Below are positions 1 through 8,769 of a stretch of 61,080 nt of DNA, piece by piece. Numbering within the stretch: position 1 is the stretch's first letter; each line of letters starts with the position of its first letter. The notes under the pieces were generated by a model that made no database searches, was not told the origin of the DNA, and saw nothing but the letters and a program-made list of their open reading frames with translations. Source of the stretch: Oscillospiraceae bacterium (lineage in GTDB: Bacteria > Bacillota > Clostridia > Oscillospirales > Oscillospiraceae); contig JAFXAW010000045.1 of the NCBI GenBank assembly GCA_017522015.1, positions 1-61,080 of the forward strand. The letters are read 5' to 3'. A program made the position numbers and the translations under genes.

Positions 1-259
<259 letters not shown>

Positions 260-323
260 ACAAAGGAGCATGCAGGCGCCTTGCTTAAAAAGACTCTGTT
301 CAGTTTTGAGGGTGCAGAGATGA

Positions 324-399
324 GCACCTTTAGCTCAGTTGGTAGAGCACCTGACTCTTAATCAGGGTGTCCAGGGTTCGAGTCCCTGAAGGTGTACCA
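324..399 (+). tRNA. tRNA-Lys (anticodon CTT)
   Basis: A full cloverleaf can be drawn. The acceptor stem GCACCTT pairs with AAGGTGT (one G-U at the first pair). The anticodon stem is CCTGA/TCAGG with loop CTCTTAA, giving anticodon CTT, and the T arm is CAGGGTTCGAGTCCCTG. The 3' CCA is encoded. It sits 64 nt after 23S, inside the 23S-5S spacer. Confidence 0.95.
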
Positions 400-450
400 G
401 GTACGCTTTCGGGTGAGCCTTGGGGTTCACCCGGGAGTGTATGAGACGAT

Positions 451-525
451 GGCCCGTTGGTCAAGTGGTCAAGACGGAGGCCTCTCACGCCTCAAACGGG
501 AGTTCGACTCTCCCACGGGTCACCA
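451..525 (+). tRNA. tRNA-Glu (anticodon CTC)
   Basis: The acceptor stem GGCCCGT pairs with ACGGGTC. The anticodon stem is GAGGC/GCCTC with loop CTCTCAC, giving anticodon CTC, which reads GAG. The T arm holds GTTCGACTC and the 3' CCA is encoded. It lies between tRNA-Lys and 5S rRNA and should be cut from the same rRNA precursor. Confidence 0.94.
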
Positions 526-569
526 TTTCAAAGTTCATATGTAAGTATATGGCCTGTGCCATTTACGAT

Positions 570-687
<118 letters not shown>

Positions 688-691
688 CGAA

Positions 692-726
692 GCCCGCAAG
701 AGCAATCCTGCGGGCTTTGCTTTTTC
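692..726 (+). terminator. Terminator of the rRNA operon
   Basis: GCCCGCA at 692-698 pairs with TGCGGGC at 709-715 across a short loop. A T-rich tail (TTTGCTTTTT) follows. It directly follows 5S rRNA. Confidence 0.85.
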
Positions 727-880
727 GCTGGTATTTTTTTGAACTCTGTGATATACTATATCTGTTGTCCATATGCAGAGAGATTTTCTTTCCCGTATGG
801 ATGGAATTTGGATACATTTAACCTTTAAGTTGTCTGCTATACGAATGACGCGATGATATGAATTGGGAGGAACATTCAAA

Positions 881-1816
881 ATGTCAAAGAAACGGTCAAG
901 AGGGGTGCAGTCGTTCTGGGTTGGAACGATCCTTGTGAGCTTGCTGCTTGTTTTGTTTTCATTGATTTTTGTGTCCTGCTCGAAGCCGGACGACGATGGC
1001 TCGGATGTGCAGCTGGAGAATTCGGATGGAACAACACCGAACAATCCGGATGAGGGAAACAACACGGATCCCGAAAACGGCGATGATCCGCTGACGGGCA
1101 GCGAGAGCCCGCAGCCTGTTGAATCCCCCACACCGGGGACACAGCCTCCCACAACGGACCCGGAGATCACGCCCCCTGTTCAGTCTCAGACGCAGCTTGC
1201 AGAGACGGCAGACATGGGACGTGAGTATCTGGATAAGATCTACTTCCTGGGTGACAGCACGACATACGGTCTTGGCTATTACTATGACCACGGCTATACC
1301 GACCTTGTCACTTCCAAGCATGTCTGGACGCCGGCAAGCGGCACGCTGACGCTCGACCAGTGGAGCTATGTTGCGATCGTCAACCCCGACACCGGCGAGG
1401 AAATGATGCTCCCCGATCTGCTGGAGCTCAAGAAGCCCGAATATCTCTGCATCACGCTCGGCGTCAACGGCGTGAGCTTCATGAAAGAGCAGTATTTCAA
1501 GGATTCCTACACCTCTTTGGTCAAGAAGGTGCAGGAGGTCAGCCCGAACACGAAGATCATCCTCAACTCCATTTACCCGGTGACAACGGGCTACGAGCAG
1601 AAAAATAACGGGATCAACAACCTGAAGATCGAAGCTGCGAATCTCTGGGTGCGGAGTGTTGCAGAGAGCTGCGGCGTGAATTATCTGGACAGCGCGAGCG
1701 CGCTGCGCAATGAAAACGGAGTTCTGCCCGACGAGCATACAAACGGCGACGGGCTGCATCTGAACGGAGAAGCCTTTGGCCTTGTGGTGCAGTATATCCG
1801 CACACACGGCTGCTGA
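881..1816 (+). CDS. SGNH/GDSL-family hydrolase lipoprotein
   Basis: This 311-residue protein is predicted to be an esterase-type hydrolase held on the outer face of the membrane. Residues 1-35 form a signal peptide with the lipobox FVSC. A linker rich in Asp, Asn, Pro and Thr follows (to about residue 105). The catalytic domain shows the block I serine in FLGDSTTYGLG, an Asn in LGVNGVSF, and a C-terminal DGLHLNG that supplies the Asp-His pair. The ATG at 881 is chosen over an upstream TTG because GGGAGG lies 10 nt before it. The next gene, a DUF4358 lipoprotein, starts 21 nt later, so the two look cotranscribed. In Clostridia such pairs often sit near O-acyltransferases, which suggests a role in adding or removing acyl groups on envelope glycans. 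The substrate is unknown. Confidence 0.82.
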   Translation: MSKKRSRGVQSFWVGTILVSLLLVLFSLIFVSCSKPDDDGSDVQLENSDGTTPNNPDEGNNTDPENGDDPLTGSESPQPVESPTPGTQPPTTDPEITPPVQSQTQLAETADMGREYLDKIYFLGDSTTYGLGYYYDHGYTDLVTSKHVWTPASGTLTLDQWSYVAIVNPDTGEEMMLPDLLELKKPEYLCITLGVNGVSFMKEQYFKDSYTSLVKKVQEVSPNTKIILNSIYPVTTGYEQKNNGINNLKIEAANLWVRSVAESCGVNYLDSASALRNENGVLPDEHTNGDGLHLNGEAFGLVVQYIRTHGC

Positions 1817-1837
1817 TGATTAAAGGAGGAAATGCAA

Positions 1838-2329
1838 ATGAAAAACGCTGTGAAGCTTGTGTCTCTGCTCCTGTGCCTGACGGCGCTGCTTTCGCTGTGC
1901 GCCTGCGGCGGCGGGAAGATCCGCACGGATGTGAAGCCGGTTGATATCGCGGACGCGATTGTCGGTGAAATGGGCATCGCGGATGCCATGACCTCGCTCG
2001 ACGAGAACTACATCACCGGACGCATGGACATTGACCTGTCCAACTGCGCGGAATACGACGTTCGCCTGAGCACGGCCAGCATCAACGTCAACGAGTTCGG
2101 CGTGTTCAAGGCCAAGAGTGAAGATTACGTCCAGGCGCTTGACGAGGATGTGCAGGCCTATCTGACGATGCGCCGCGAGACCTGGATGGACGAATATCTG
2201 CCCGAGGAGAAGCCGAAGGTTGAAAACGCGCAGTACAGAGTTATCGGAACTTATGTGATCTATGCGATTCTGTCCGAGAGCGACAGTGAGCTTGCGTTCA
2301 ACACGGCCGTCGAGATGCTGGAGCAGTAA
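1838..2329 (+). CDS. DUF4358-type lipoprotein
   Basis: This is a small secreted lipoprotein of 163 residues. The signal peptide ends in a lipobox-like LSLCAC, so a Cys would carry the lipid anchor. The rest is an acidic domain that I assign to DUF4358 from its pattern: an early DIADAIVGEM segment, the DxxNxxxxYDV region and a C-terminal helix before the stop. The ATG at 1838 is chosen because AAAGGAGGA ends 7 nt before it; the ATG at 1832 is too close to that site. It lies 21 nt after the SGNH hydrolase gene and is followed by a strong terminator, so the pair forms a two-gene unit. Function is unknown; partnership with the hydrolase is inferred from position. Confidence 0.7.
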   Translation: MKNAVKLVSLLLCLTALLSLCACGGGKIRTDVKPVDIADAIVGEMGIADAMTSLDENYITGRMDIDLSNCAEYDVRLSTASINVNEFGVFKAKSEDYVQALDEDVQAYLTMRRETWMDEYLPEEKPKVENAQYRVIGTYVIYAILSESDSELAFNTAVEMLEQ

Positions 2330-2441
2330 GCAAAGAAGCAAGAAAGATTGCGGGGCAGGAAATCAAGCGTGCCCCGATACACGGGATACTACGTGCAGTT
2401 TTGCTTTTGGCGGAGACGCACGGTGTATCTGCGCTGTATAG

Positions 2442-2482
2442 CCGAGGATTTGGTATGCAAATACCGAATCCTCGGTTTTTTG
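2442..2482 (+). terminator. Terminator after the SGNH/DUF4358 pair
   Basis: CCGAGGATT at 2442-2450 pairs with AATCCTCGG at 2467-2475; the inner GGTAT/ATACC extends the stem. TTTTTT follows. There is no matching T-run on the other strand, so it serves the plus strand. Confidence 0.88.
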
Positions 2483-2507
2483 TTGGCGCAAAGCCGATTT
2501 TTGCCGG

Positions 2508-3113
2508 TCAAACCCGCGCGGCATCCGTGATGGAGACCTCGAAAGCGGTTTTTTCCACCTGCTCACCTTCGAGGAGCTTTATGTACTGCCGCGATTGGAC
2601 GCGCCCATGCAGGGAGATACGGTCGCCAACGCGCCAGGTGAAGGCGCTGCGCGCGAGCAGGCCCCATGCGATGCAGGGCAGATAGTCGCTGCGCCCGTAT
2701 CGTCGGTTCACGGCGAGCATCAGATCGCAGATTTCGCGCCCCATGGGGGTCGTGCGCAGTGTCGGCGCTTTGCAGAGCGTGCCGGTCAGCTCGACAAGAT
2801 TGCGGTCCTCGCCGGTTTCCATTTCGATCGACCGGGCAAACACGCTGATCACCAGCCGACTGCCGACACCGCTGCGATTGTTGAAGGAGCGCAGCTCGCC
2901 GTATACGCCAAGCTTATCCCCCTCCGTCAGCTCCGCACGCGCAAGCAGATCCTGTCTGGCGATGACATTGAGCCTGTCCACCGTGCCGGACAGGCGTTCA
3001 ACCTCGATGGGAAAACTGTAAAACCGCACGCCTCGGCTCTCGTGGGAGAAGACCGGCGCGCAGGAAGTGACGCCGCGCAGCGTCACGCTGTTGATTTTCG
3101 GATTTTCGTCCAT
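2508..3113 (-). CDS. Single-stranded DNA-binding protein-like, two OB-fold halves
   Basis: This 201-residue protein looks like two OB-fold units in tandem. The N-terminal half has an SSB-like strand pattern (NSVTLRGV, VRFYSFPIEVERLSG). The C-terminal half begins again with LVELTGTLCKAP, then GREICDLMLAVNRR, SDYLPCIAWG and GDRISLHGRVQSR, which is classic SSB order. There is no acidic DDDIPF-type tail, so it may not recruit the usual SSB partners and is probably an accessory SSB rather than the replicative one. The ATG at 3113 is preferred to an earlier in-frame start because GAGGTG sits just upstream. It converges on the SGNH/DUF4358 unit. Confidence 0.75.
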   Translation of the reverse strand: MDENPKINSVTLRGVTSCAPVFSHESRGVRFYSFPIEVERLSGTVDRLNVIARQDLLARAELTEGDKLGVYGELRSFNNRSGVGSRLVISVFARSIEMETGEDRNLVELTGTLCKAPTLRTTPMGREICDLMLAVNRRYGRSDYLPCIAWGLLARSAFTWRVGDRISLHGRVQSRQYIKLLEGEQVEKTAFEVSITDAARV

Positions 3114-3424
3114 ACGCACACCTCGAATACTTTTCATTCGGAATCGTTTGCTCAGGCCGGGCGAGGGATTCCAAGCCGCTTATGCACCCGGCGCTGCCGC
3201 GTCGTCGGCCTTTGCGGGGCGTCAAGCCCGACAGAGAACAAGGAAGCACGGCGCAAAATGCGCCCGGGAACGGATTTGGATGCTCTCGCGCAGCCTTATC
3301 CAATCGTATTCAGGCGGTGTGTGTTTTATGCGCGCAGGCGATGCGTGCAGCGAAAAGCAGCCGGTTTTTGCAGGAACGTGTGCCGACGTTTTGGCGGTTT
3401 CGTGGGTGCCGGGGCGCTGTCCGA
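3114..3424. other. Intergenic stretch with no recognised gene
   Basis: About 310 bases between the SSB-like gene and the hypothetical gene at 3425, both on the minus strand. Open frames here have no ribosome binding site and no recognisable motifs. I see no clear terminator or promoter beyond the SSB ribosome binding site. Confidence 0.5.
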
Positions 3425-3865
3425 TCACGGGTGTGCCCCCATGAGCAGCGTCGCGGCGCACAAGGCAAGGCTTTCCTCCGCTTCTCCGGGCGGGCAGCGC
3501 ATGGGAATTTCCTGCATTTCCAGCATTCGGCCGGAAAGCGTGGGGACTTCCCGCCGCACGGAGAGCGTGAGACTTTCCGGTGTGCGGGACGAAAAACTGA
3601 TGCTCGCGCGGGCGGATGGGCCGAAGCTGACGATCCGCTCGGCGCGGACGCGTGAGAGCAGCGCCGCCTTATCCGGCGGCGTGAGCAGGATGCGGCAGCT
3701 TAGGTCCGGCGCTTCGCCCTGCCAGTCCGGCGAAACGATCAGCATGGCGCAGCGGAACTTCTCTCCCGGCGCCGGGCGAAACAGGCGGCAGTCGCAGCCC
3801 GATGCAGCGGGGAGCAAAAGGGGAAAAAGCCGTCCGCTGGTCTCCAATATGGCCGCTGTGTGCAT
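3425..3865 (-). CDS. Hypothetical protein (146 residues)
   Basis: I do not recognise this protein. The ATG at 3865 is chosen because GGGAGGAAA lies 6 nt upstream; the frame stays open further but has no better start. It is soluble, with no signal peptide or membrane segment. It is rich in Ser, Arg, Leu and Ala, with a beta-strand-like centre (CRILLTPPDKAALLSRVRA, ERIVSFGP). It is encoded divergently from deoC with about 240 bases between the starts. Base use matches its neighbours. It could be lineage-specific; no function can be proposed. Confidence 0.5.
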   Translation of the reverse strand: MHTAAILETSGRLFPLLLPAASGCDCRLFRPAPGEKFRCAMLIVSPDWQGEAPDLSCRILLTPPDKAALLSRVRAERIVSFGPSARASISFSSRTPESLTLSVRREVPTLSGRMLEMQEIPMRCPPGEAEESLALCAATLLMGAHP

Positions 3866-4103
3866 GTCCGCTTTCCTCCCTGTGTCCCGCGCTTGCATAT
3901 TCTGCGTTCGCGGGGTAAAATAGATGTACATTTCATACGAAGTATCCAACAAAACAAATAAAGCCGGCTCGGTCTGCTGGTGTAAGCGCGCCACTTGCTG
4001 TGCGGTGCTGCTTTGCCATGTCTTGCGTCGGGAGAGTTTTGGCTTTTGGGTTTTTGCGGATACCCGGTATATACCAATACGCTTTTGAAAAGGAACCTTT
4101 GCT

Positions 4104-4766
4104 ATGGAGATGGATATTCGGGAGATTTTGAGCCGCTGCGACCACACGTTGCTGCGGCGCGACTGTGGGGAAGACGAGATCGCCGCGCTCTGCGACGAGG
4201 CGCTGCGCTACGGATGTGCCTCGGTGTGCATCCCGCCCTGTCATGTCGCCTTTGCCAAGGCGCAGGTCGGGGACAAAATGAAGATCTGCACCGTCATCGG
4301 CTTTCCAAACGGTTACAGCACAACGGCCGTTAAGGTTTTTGAGGCGCAGGAGGCCATCCGGAGCGGCGCGGACGAAATCGACATGGTGGTCAATCTTTGC
4401 CAGCTGCGCGACGGGAAGCGGGAGGCGCTGCTCGGGGAAATCCGCGCGCTCAAGGCTGTCTGCGGCGAAAGGGTGCTCAAGGTCATTGTGGAGACCTGCC
4501 TGCTCACCGAGGAAGAAAAAATCGAGCTGTGCGGCATCGTGTCCGAGTCCGGCGCGGACTTCATCAAGACCTCCACCGGCTTTTCCACTGGCGGGGCAAC
4601 GCGCGAGGATGTGCGTCTCCTGCGGGAGAACTGCAGCGAACATGTGCGCGTCAAGGCTTCCGGCGGCATCGCAACGCTCGAAGACGCGGCAGATTTTGTC
4701 GCCCTCGGCGCGGATCGTCTCGGCACCAGCCGCGTGGTGAAGCTTGCAATGGAGCAGGGATACTGA
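4104..4766 (+). CDS. deoC: Deoxyribose-phosphate aldolase
   Basis: DeoC splits 2-deoxy-D-ribose 5-phosphate into glyceraldehyde 3-phosphate and acetaldehyde in the breakdown of deoxynucleosides. The 220-residue length is normal. The Schiff-base lysine is Lys155 in DFIKTSTGF, the second active-site lysine is Lys184 in RVKASGGI, and the catalytic Asp is Asp93 in EIDMVVN. The N-terminal CDHTLL motif is also present. No other deo gene (phosphorylase, phosphopentomutase, kinase) lies nearby, so it is a single-gene unit between a divergent hypothetical gene and a convergent membrane protein. The start is the ATG at 4104, though a second ATG two codons later could also serve. Confidence 0.95.
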   Translation: MEMDIREILSRCDHTLLRRDCGEDEIAALCDEALRYGCASVCIPPCHVAFAKAQVGDKMKICTVIGFPNGYSTTAVKVFEAQEAIRSGADEIDMVVNLCQLRDGKREALLGEIRALKAVCGERVLKVIVETCLLTEEEKIELCGIVSESGADFIKTSTGFSTGGATREDVRLLRENCSEHVRVKASGGIATLEDAADFVALGADRLGTSRVVKLAMEQGY

Positions 4767-4802
4767 AATCTGCGCGCGGGATGCCCCGTCACGCATCCTG
4801 GA

Positions 4803-5177
4803 TTAAGAGAACAGGACACGGCGCAGCAGACGGCACAGCGCGACGGCGGGGATGCTCAGCAGTAGCCAATAGAAGCTGTACAGCAGGCAGATCTGCCCGG
4901 ACAGATTCAGCGGCAGCGAGGAGTAATCCCAGACGTTCCAGCCGAGCGCCCGGTTGACCAGCAGCCCTGCAAGAAGCTCCACGGCCGTTATCAGCGCAGC
5001 GCAGAACAGCCCGGACAGCGGCAGCGGCAGCGTAAGGCGCGTTGCCACGAGATAGATCAGCAGAAAGCACACGCCGCCCGTGAGCAGCATCGTCCAGTGC
5101 GTATGACCGCGCCAGAGCAGCTCGATCGCGCCGTAACCGATCGCGCCGAGCGTGTAGACAAACATGAATTCCGACAT
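4803..5177 (-). CDS. Putative ABC-transporter permease-like membrane protein (CmpB/PF06541 type)
   Basis: This 124-residue protein is almost wholly hydrophobic, with about four membrane segments. The C-terminal signature with GWNVWDYSS, LPLNLSGQICLLYS and the following hydrophobic helix matches the CmpB-type family often labelled putative ABC transporter permease. The true function is unknown, and no ATPase or binding-protein gene is nearby. The ATG at 5177 is chosen although its ribosome binding site is weak; the Met at 5165 is an alternative. It is transcribed away from the polysaccharide deacetylase gene at 5305 and ends 36 bases from the end of deoC. Confidence 0.68.
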   Translation of the reverse strand: MSEFMFVYTLGAIGYGAIELLWRGHTHWTMLLTGGVCFLLIYLVATRLTLPLPLSGLFCAALITAVELLAGLLVNRALGWNVWDYSSLPLNLSGQICLLYSFYWLLLSIPAVALCRLLRRVLFS

Positions 5178-5304
5178 ATTGGGAGTTTGCCCCACGCATA
5201 CCGGTTTTATGTGATGCGGAGGAAAAACAGCGCTTGCACGCAATACTTTCCAAAAATAAAGAAGTCCCTCCTGCGGCAGAATAAGTCGACAGGGGGGATT
5301 TTTG

Positions 5305-6177
5305 TTGAAAAAAAGGAGACGTGCCGTGCTCTGCGCGGCGGTGCTGCTTTCGATTGCGTGTTTGGGGCTGACGGCGCGGGCGCTGACGGTGCCGGACACT
5401 GCACCGGAAGGCCCTGAGGATGACGAGCGCGTCCGCTTGCCGATCGTCATGTATCACCACATTAGCGACACGAAGTCCATCTGGGGCAAATATGTCGTGA
5501 GCGCGGAGGAGTTTGAGCGCGACCTGCGCTGGCTTCGGGAGCATGGCTATGAGACTGTGCGCGTGCAGGATCTGATCGCCTGGTCGGAGGGGCGCTTCAC
5601 CCTGCCGGAGAAGCCCTGCATCATCACACTGGATGACGGCTATGAGAGCACCGGCGTTTGTGCAGCGCCCCTGCTGGAAAAGTATGGCTTCACGGGTGTC
5701 GTCGCGGTGATCGGCGCCGTCGCGCAGCAATACAGCGACCAGCCCGACCACAACCTGCGCTATTCTCATATGAGCTGGGAGGCTGTCGCGGAGCTCTCGC
5801 ACCGCGGTGTGCTGGAGGTGCAGTACCACAGCTGGGATATGCATACGCTCTCGCCCCGTCAGGGCTGCAACAAGATGAAGGGGGAGGCCGAGTCGAGCTA
5901 CCGCACAGCGCTGGAGAAGGACTTGGGACAGTTTGCGGATGCCTGCGCCGCCTACGGCGTGAAAACCGTGCCGTCCGTGGCCTATCCCTTTGGCGCTTAC
6001 TGCGCGCTGACGCGGGAGATCGTCGCGGCGAATGGATTTCGCGCCGCCTTCACCTGCACCGAGCGGGTGAATCTGCTCACCGGCGCGCCGGAGGAGCTTC
6101 TGGAGCTCGGACGGTTCAACCGGCCGCACGGTGTTTCGAGCGCCGCGTTCTTTGGAAAGTGGGAAGAAAAGGGCTGA
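5305..6177 (+). CDS. Polysaccharide deacetylase family protein (secreted)
   Basis: This NodB-type deacetylase removes acetyl groups from cell-surface glycans using a metal ion. An N-terminal hydrophobic helix (about residues 8-26) acts as a signal or anchor. The NodB domain shows PIVMYHHI, the metal and catalytic motif ITLDDGYES, the HxxxH-like metal pair in YHSWDMHTLS, and VAYPFGAY. The length of 290 residues is usual for the small secreted members. Two TTG codons stand in tandem; the one at 5305 is preferred because AGGGGGGA ends 7 nt before it, while 5302 would leave only 4. Likely substrates are peptidoglycan or another surface polymer. Confidence 0.85.
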   Translation: MKKRRRAVLCAAVLLSIACLGLTARALTVPDTAPEGPEDDERVRLPIVMYHHISDTKSIWGKYVVSAEEFERDLRWLREHGYETVRVQDLIAWSEGRFTLPEKPCIITLDDGYESTGVCAAPLLEKYGFTGVVAVIGAVAQQYSDQPDHNLRYSHMSWEAVAELSHRGVLEVQYHSWDMHTLSPRQGCNKMKGEAESSYRTALEKDLGQFADACAAYGVKTVPSVAYPFGAYCALTREIVAANGFRAAFTCTERVNLLTGAPEELLELGRFNRPHGVSSAAFFGKWEEKG

Positions 6178-6197
6178 GTGCGTCTGCCCTGTTTTTA

Positions 6198-8312
6198 TTA
6201 AAGCAGCATAGACAGGAAACGGACCAGCAGGCAGGCGATGAGCCCGAAGGCCGTCGGCAGCGCGGCGGCGAGCGCTGTATAGCGCCAGGAGCCGGTCTCC
6301 TTCCGGATGGTCAGCAGCGTCGTCGCGCAGGGCCAGTGCAGCAGGGAAAAGAGGATGAAGCAGGCGCTCGTCACGCCCGTCCAGCCGTTTGCGCGCAGCA
6401 CCGTGCCGAGCGAAGCGAGCGCGCCCGGCTCTGTGAGTTGTCCCTGGGAGAGATAGCACATGAGCATGATGGGCAAAACCAGCTCGTTTGCGGGCAGACC
6501 GAGGATGAAAGCCAGCAATATGACGCCGTCCATCCCCAAAAACCGCCCGGGTGCGTCGAGAATCGCGGCGAGCGCTTGCAGCAGATCCACACCGCCCGGG
6601 CGGAGATTTCCGATCAGCCAGAGCAGCAGACCTGCGGGCGCGGCAACCGTAACGGCTCGCCCGAGCACGAAAAGCGTCCGATCCAGAATCGAGCGCACAA
6701 GCACGCGCAGAATCTGCGGTTTGCGATAGGGTGGCAGTTCCAAAGTGAAGGACGAGGGCACGCCCCGCAGCAGCGTCTTGCTCAGCAGCTTGGAGGCAAG
6801 CAGCGTCGATACCACACCGAGCAGGATAACCAGCGTGAGCAGCAGCGCGGACAGGGCGCTTCCCAGCAGGCCGCTGCCCGTGAAAAACAGGGCAATCAGG
6901 CTGATGATCGTCGGAAAGCGTCCGTTGCAGGGCATGAAGCTGTTGGTCAGCGCGGCAATGAGCTTTTCGCGCGGCGAGTCGATGATGCGGCAGCCGACGA
7001 CACCTGCCGCGTTGCAGCCGAGACCCATACACATCGTCAGCGCCTGTTTGCCGCAGGCGCTGCTTCTTTTGAAGCTGCCGTCGAGATTGAACGCCATGCG
7101 GGGCAGATAGCCGAGATCCTCCAGAATCGTGAAGAGTGGGAAGAAAATCGCCATCGGCGGCAGCATGACCGCCACCACCCAGGCGACGGTTGTATATACG
7201 CCGTCGAGCAGCGCGCCCGTGAGCCAGGGCGGGGCGTGCAGGCTGGCAAAGACATCCCGTAGCAGCGTGCCGAGCCAGGAAAAACCCCGGCTGAGCAGCG
7301 CGGAGGGATAGTTCGCTCCGGAGATTGTGAGCCAGAGCACGAGTGCGAGCAGCGCGAGCATGACCGGAATGCCCCAGACCGGATGCGTCAGCACGCGGTC
7401 GATGCGCCGGTCGCGCAATGCCGCGCGGGAAGGCGATTTCCGAACGCACTCGCGACAAAGCGCCTCCGCTTCCGCCGCGGCGGAAGCAGCGCACAGGTCA
7501 CTGAGCCGGGCGGCGTCAAGATCGTGTATGTGCAAAATCTCCCGCGAAAGCTGCAGCGCAGAGGCGAGGGCAGCGTCCTCCTCCGGCGAAACGCCGAGCT
7601 GTTTTTGCAACGCGGCGAGCGTGTCCGCGTCCCCCTCCAGAAGCCGAAGCGTAATCCAGCGCGGCGGGAGCGGTATCTCGCGCGATTCCAGCAGCGAGAC
7701 CAGCGGCGCGCAGGCGGTTTCCACCGCCGCCGGCAGCGAGATGGGGCGCGGCGGGCCCGGCGTCAGATTGTCCACGGCGTGAAGAAAGGCGTCAACGCCC
7801 CTGCCGCGTGCGGCGGACATCGGCACCACCGGCACACCAAGCTTCGCTGAGAGCCTGTCTGTGTTTGGAAAGATGCCTTTTTTCTCCGCCTCGTCGCACA
7901 GGTTCATGCAAATGATGACATTTCCCGTGATCTCCAGAATTTGCAGCGCCAGGATCAGACTGCGCTCGGCGCAGGTGGCATCGCACACGACGATGACGGC
8001 CTCCGGCGCGCCGAAGCAGAGGAAATCCCGCGTTAAAACCTCCTCGTCTGAGCGGGCGGCGAGGGAATAGGCCCCCGGCGTGTCCATGAGCAGATAGCGC
8101 CTTCCCGCGTGGCTGAAGCGGCCGCAGGCGCTGTCGACTGTTTTGCCCGGCCAGTTCCCCGTGTGCTGATGCAGACCGGTCAGCCGGTTGAACAGCGTGG
8201 ATTTGCCGACGTTCGGATTGCCCGCAAGCGCGAGCAGCGTTTCGCCCTCGCGCGCGGTTGTGCTTTGGTCAGAAAAACCCGCGTTGCCGTGAACGCGGAA
8301 ATGAAATCTCAT
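6198..8312 (-). CDS. feoB: Ferrous iron transport protein B
   Basis: FeoB takes up Fe2+ across the inner membrane and carries a cytoplasmic G domain. The 704 residues are normal in length. G1 is GNPNVGKST at 31-39, G3 is DTPGAYS, and the G4 region reads NLCDEAEKKG instead of the more usual NMMD. The membrane part has the two Gate repeats, including GKQALTMCMGLGCNAAGV and NSFMPCNGRFPTI. Its ATG overlaps the feoA stop in an ATGA, which implies translational coupling, and GAGGTGATCC precedes it. No FeoC-like gene follows. Confidence 0.96.
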   Translation of the reverse strand: MRFHFRVHGNAGFSDQSTTAREGETLLALAGNPNVGKSTLFNRLTGLHQHTGNWPGKTVDSACGRFSHAGRRYLLMDTPGAYSLAARSDEEVLTRDFLCFGAPEAVIVVCDATCAERSLILALQILEITGNVIICMNLCDEAEKKGIFPNTDRLSAKLGVPVVPMSAARGRGVDAFLHAVDNLTPGPPRPISLPAAVETACAPLVSLLESREIPLPPRWITLRLLEGDADTLAALQKQLGVSPEEDAALASALQLSREILHIHDLDAARLSDLCAASAAAEAEALCRECVRKSPSRAALRDRRIDRVLTHPVWGIPVMLALLALVLWLTISGANYPSALLSRGFSWLGTLLRDVFASLHAPPWLTGALLDGVYTTVAWVVAVMLPPMAIFFPLFTILEDLGYLPRMAFNLDGSFKRSSACGKQALTMCMGLGCNAAGVVGCRIIDSPREKLIAALTNSFMPCNGRFPTIISLIALFFTGSGLLGSALSALLLTLVILLGVVSTLLASKLLSKTLLRGVPSSFTLELPPYRKPQILRVLVRSILDRTLFVLGRAVTVAAPAGLLLWLIGNLRPGGVDLLQALAAILDAPGRFLGMDGVILLAFILGLPANELVLPIMLMCYLSQGQLTEPGALASLGTVLRANGWTGVTSACFILFSLLHWPCATTLLTIRKETGSWRYTALAAALPTAFGLIACLLVRFLSMLL

Positions 8313-8584
8313 TTATGGATCACCTCGATGTGTTTTCGCGCGCCGGGTGCGTTTTCACATGGCCGCACGCGGACTGTCTGCGCATCCTCCGGGCGCAGCG
8401 CGATGACCGTGTCGCGGACGAGGTAGGCGGTCATGCCGCCCCGGCCGCCGCGGTAGAGCGCCTCGATGCGCGTGCCGGGCGTGAAGCCGAGATCCATCAG
8501 CCGCCGCCGCATGGCGCCCTCCGTGCGCAATTCGCTCACAAGGCCGCATTTGCCCTGCGGCAAGGTATCAAGCGCAAAGTTCAT
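8309..8584 (-). CDS. feoA: Ferrous iron transport protein A
   Basis: FeoA is a small SH3-like protein that supports FeoB. The 91-residue product has the family pattern LRTEGAMRRRLMDLGFTPGT followed by a short beta-rich half. The ATG at 8584 is chosen because GGAGGGG lies 7 nt upstream; the frame upstream of it is shadow sequence. It is the first gene of feoAB and overlaps feoB by four bases. No Fur-type box was seen in the 75 bases between it and the upstream terminator, so regulation is not evident. Confidence 0.93.
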   Translation of the reverse strand: MNFALDTLPQGKCGLVSELRTEGAMRRRLMDLGFTPGTRIEALYRGGRGGMTAYLVRDTVIALRPEDAQTVRVRPCENAPGARKHIEVIHK

Positions 8585-8658
8585 CTGCCTGCCCCTCCTT
8601 TTTTGCCGTATGCTTCCGATACAGTCTATGCGCAGCGCGAGGCGCTGCCCCCGGGCAC

Positions 8659-8691
8659 AAAAAAATACGACGGCAGAAAATTCTGCCGTCG
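8659..8691 (-). terminator. Terminator between the E2-like gene and feoA
   Basis: A perfect 11-bp stem CGACGGCAGAA/TTCTGCCGTCG lies at 8668-8691. On the minus strand it is followed by a run of seven T. It ends transcription of the gene at 8770-9651 before feoA begins. Confidence 0.88.
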
Positions 8692-8769
8692 CTGCACTGC
8701 GATGTGAAATTATACAGGCGCACCCGTCACGCCGCAAAGCCGGCGCCGAAAAGGGAGTTTTGAAAAAAC

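Noticed and set aside
4789-7494. A 901-codon open frame on the minus strand
   Set aside because: It runs across feoB, the deacetylase and the CmpB-like gene in other frames. It has no motifs and owes its length to GC-rich codon use.
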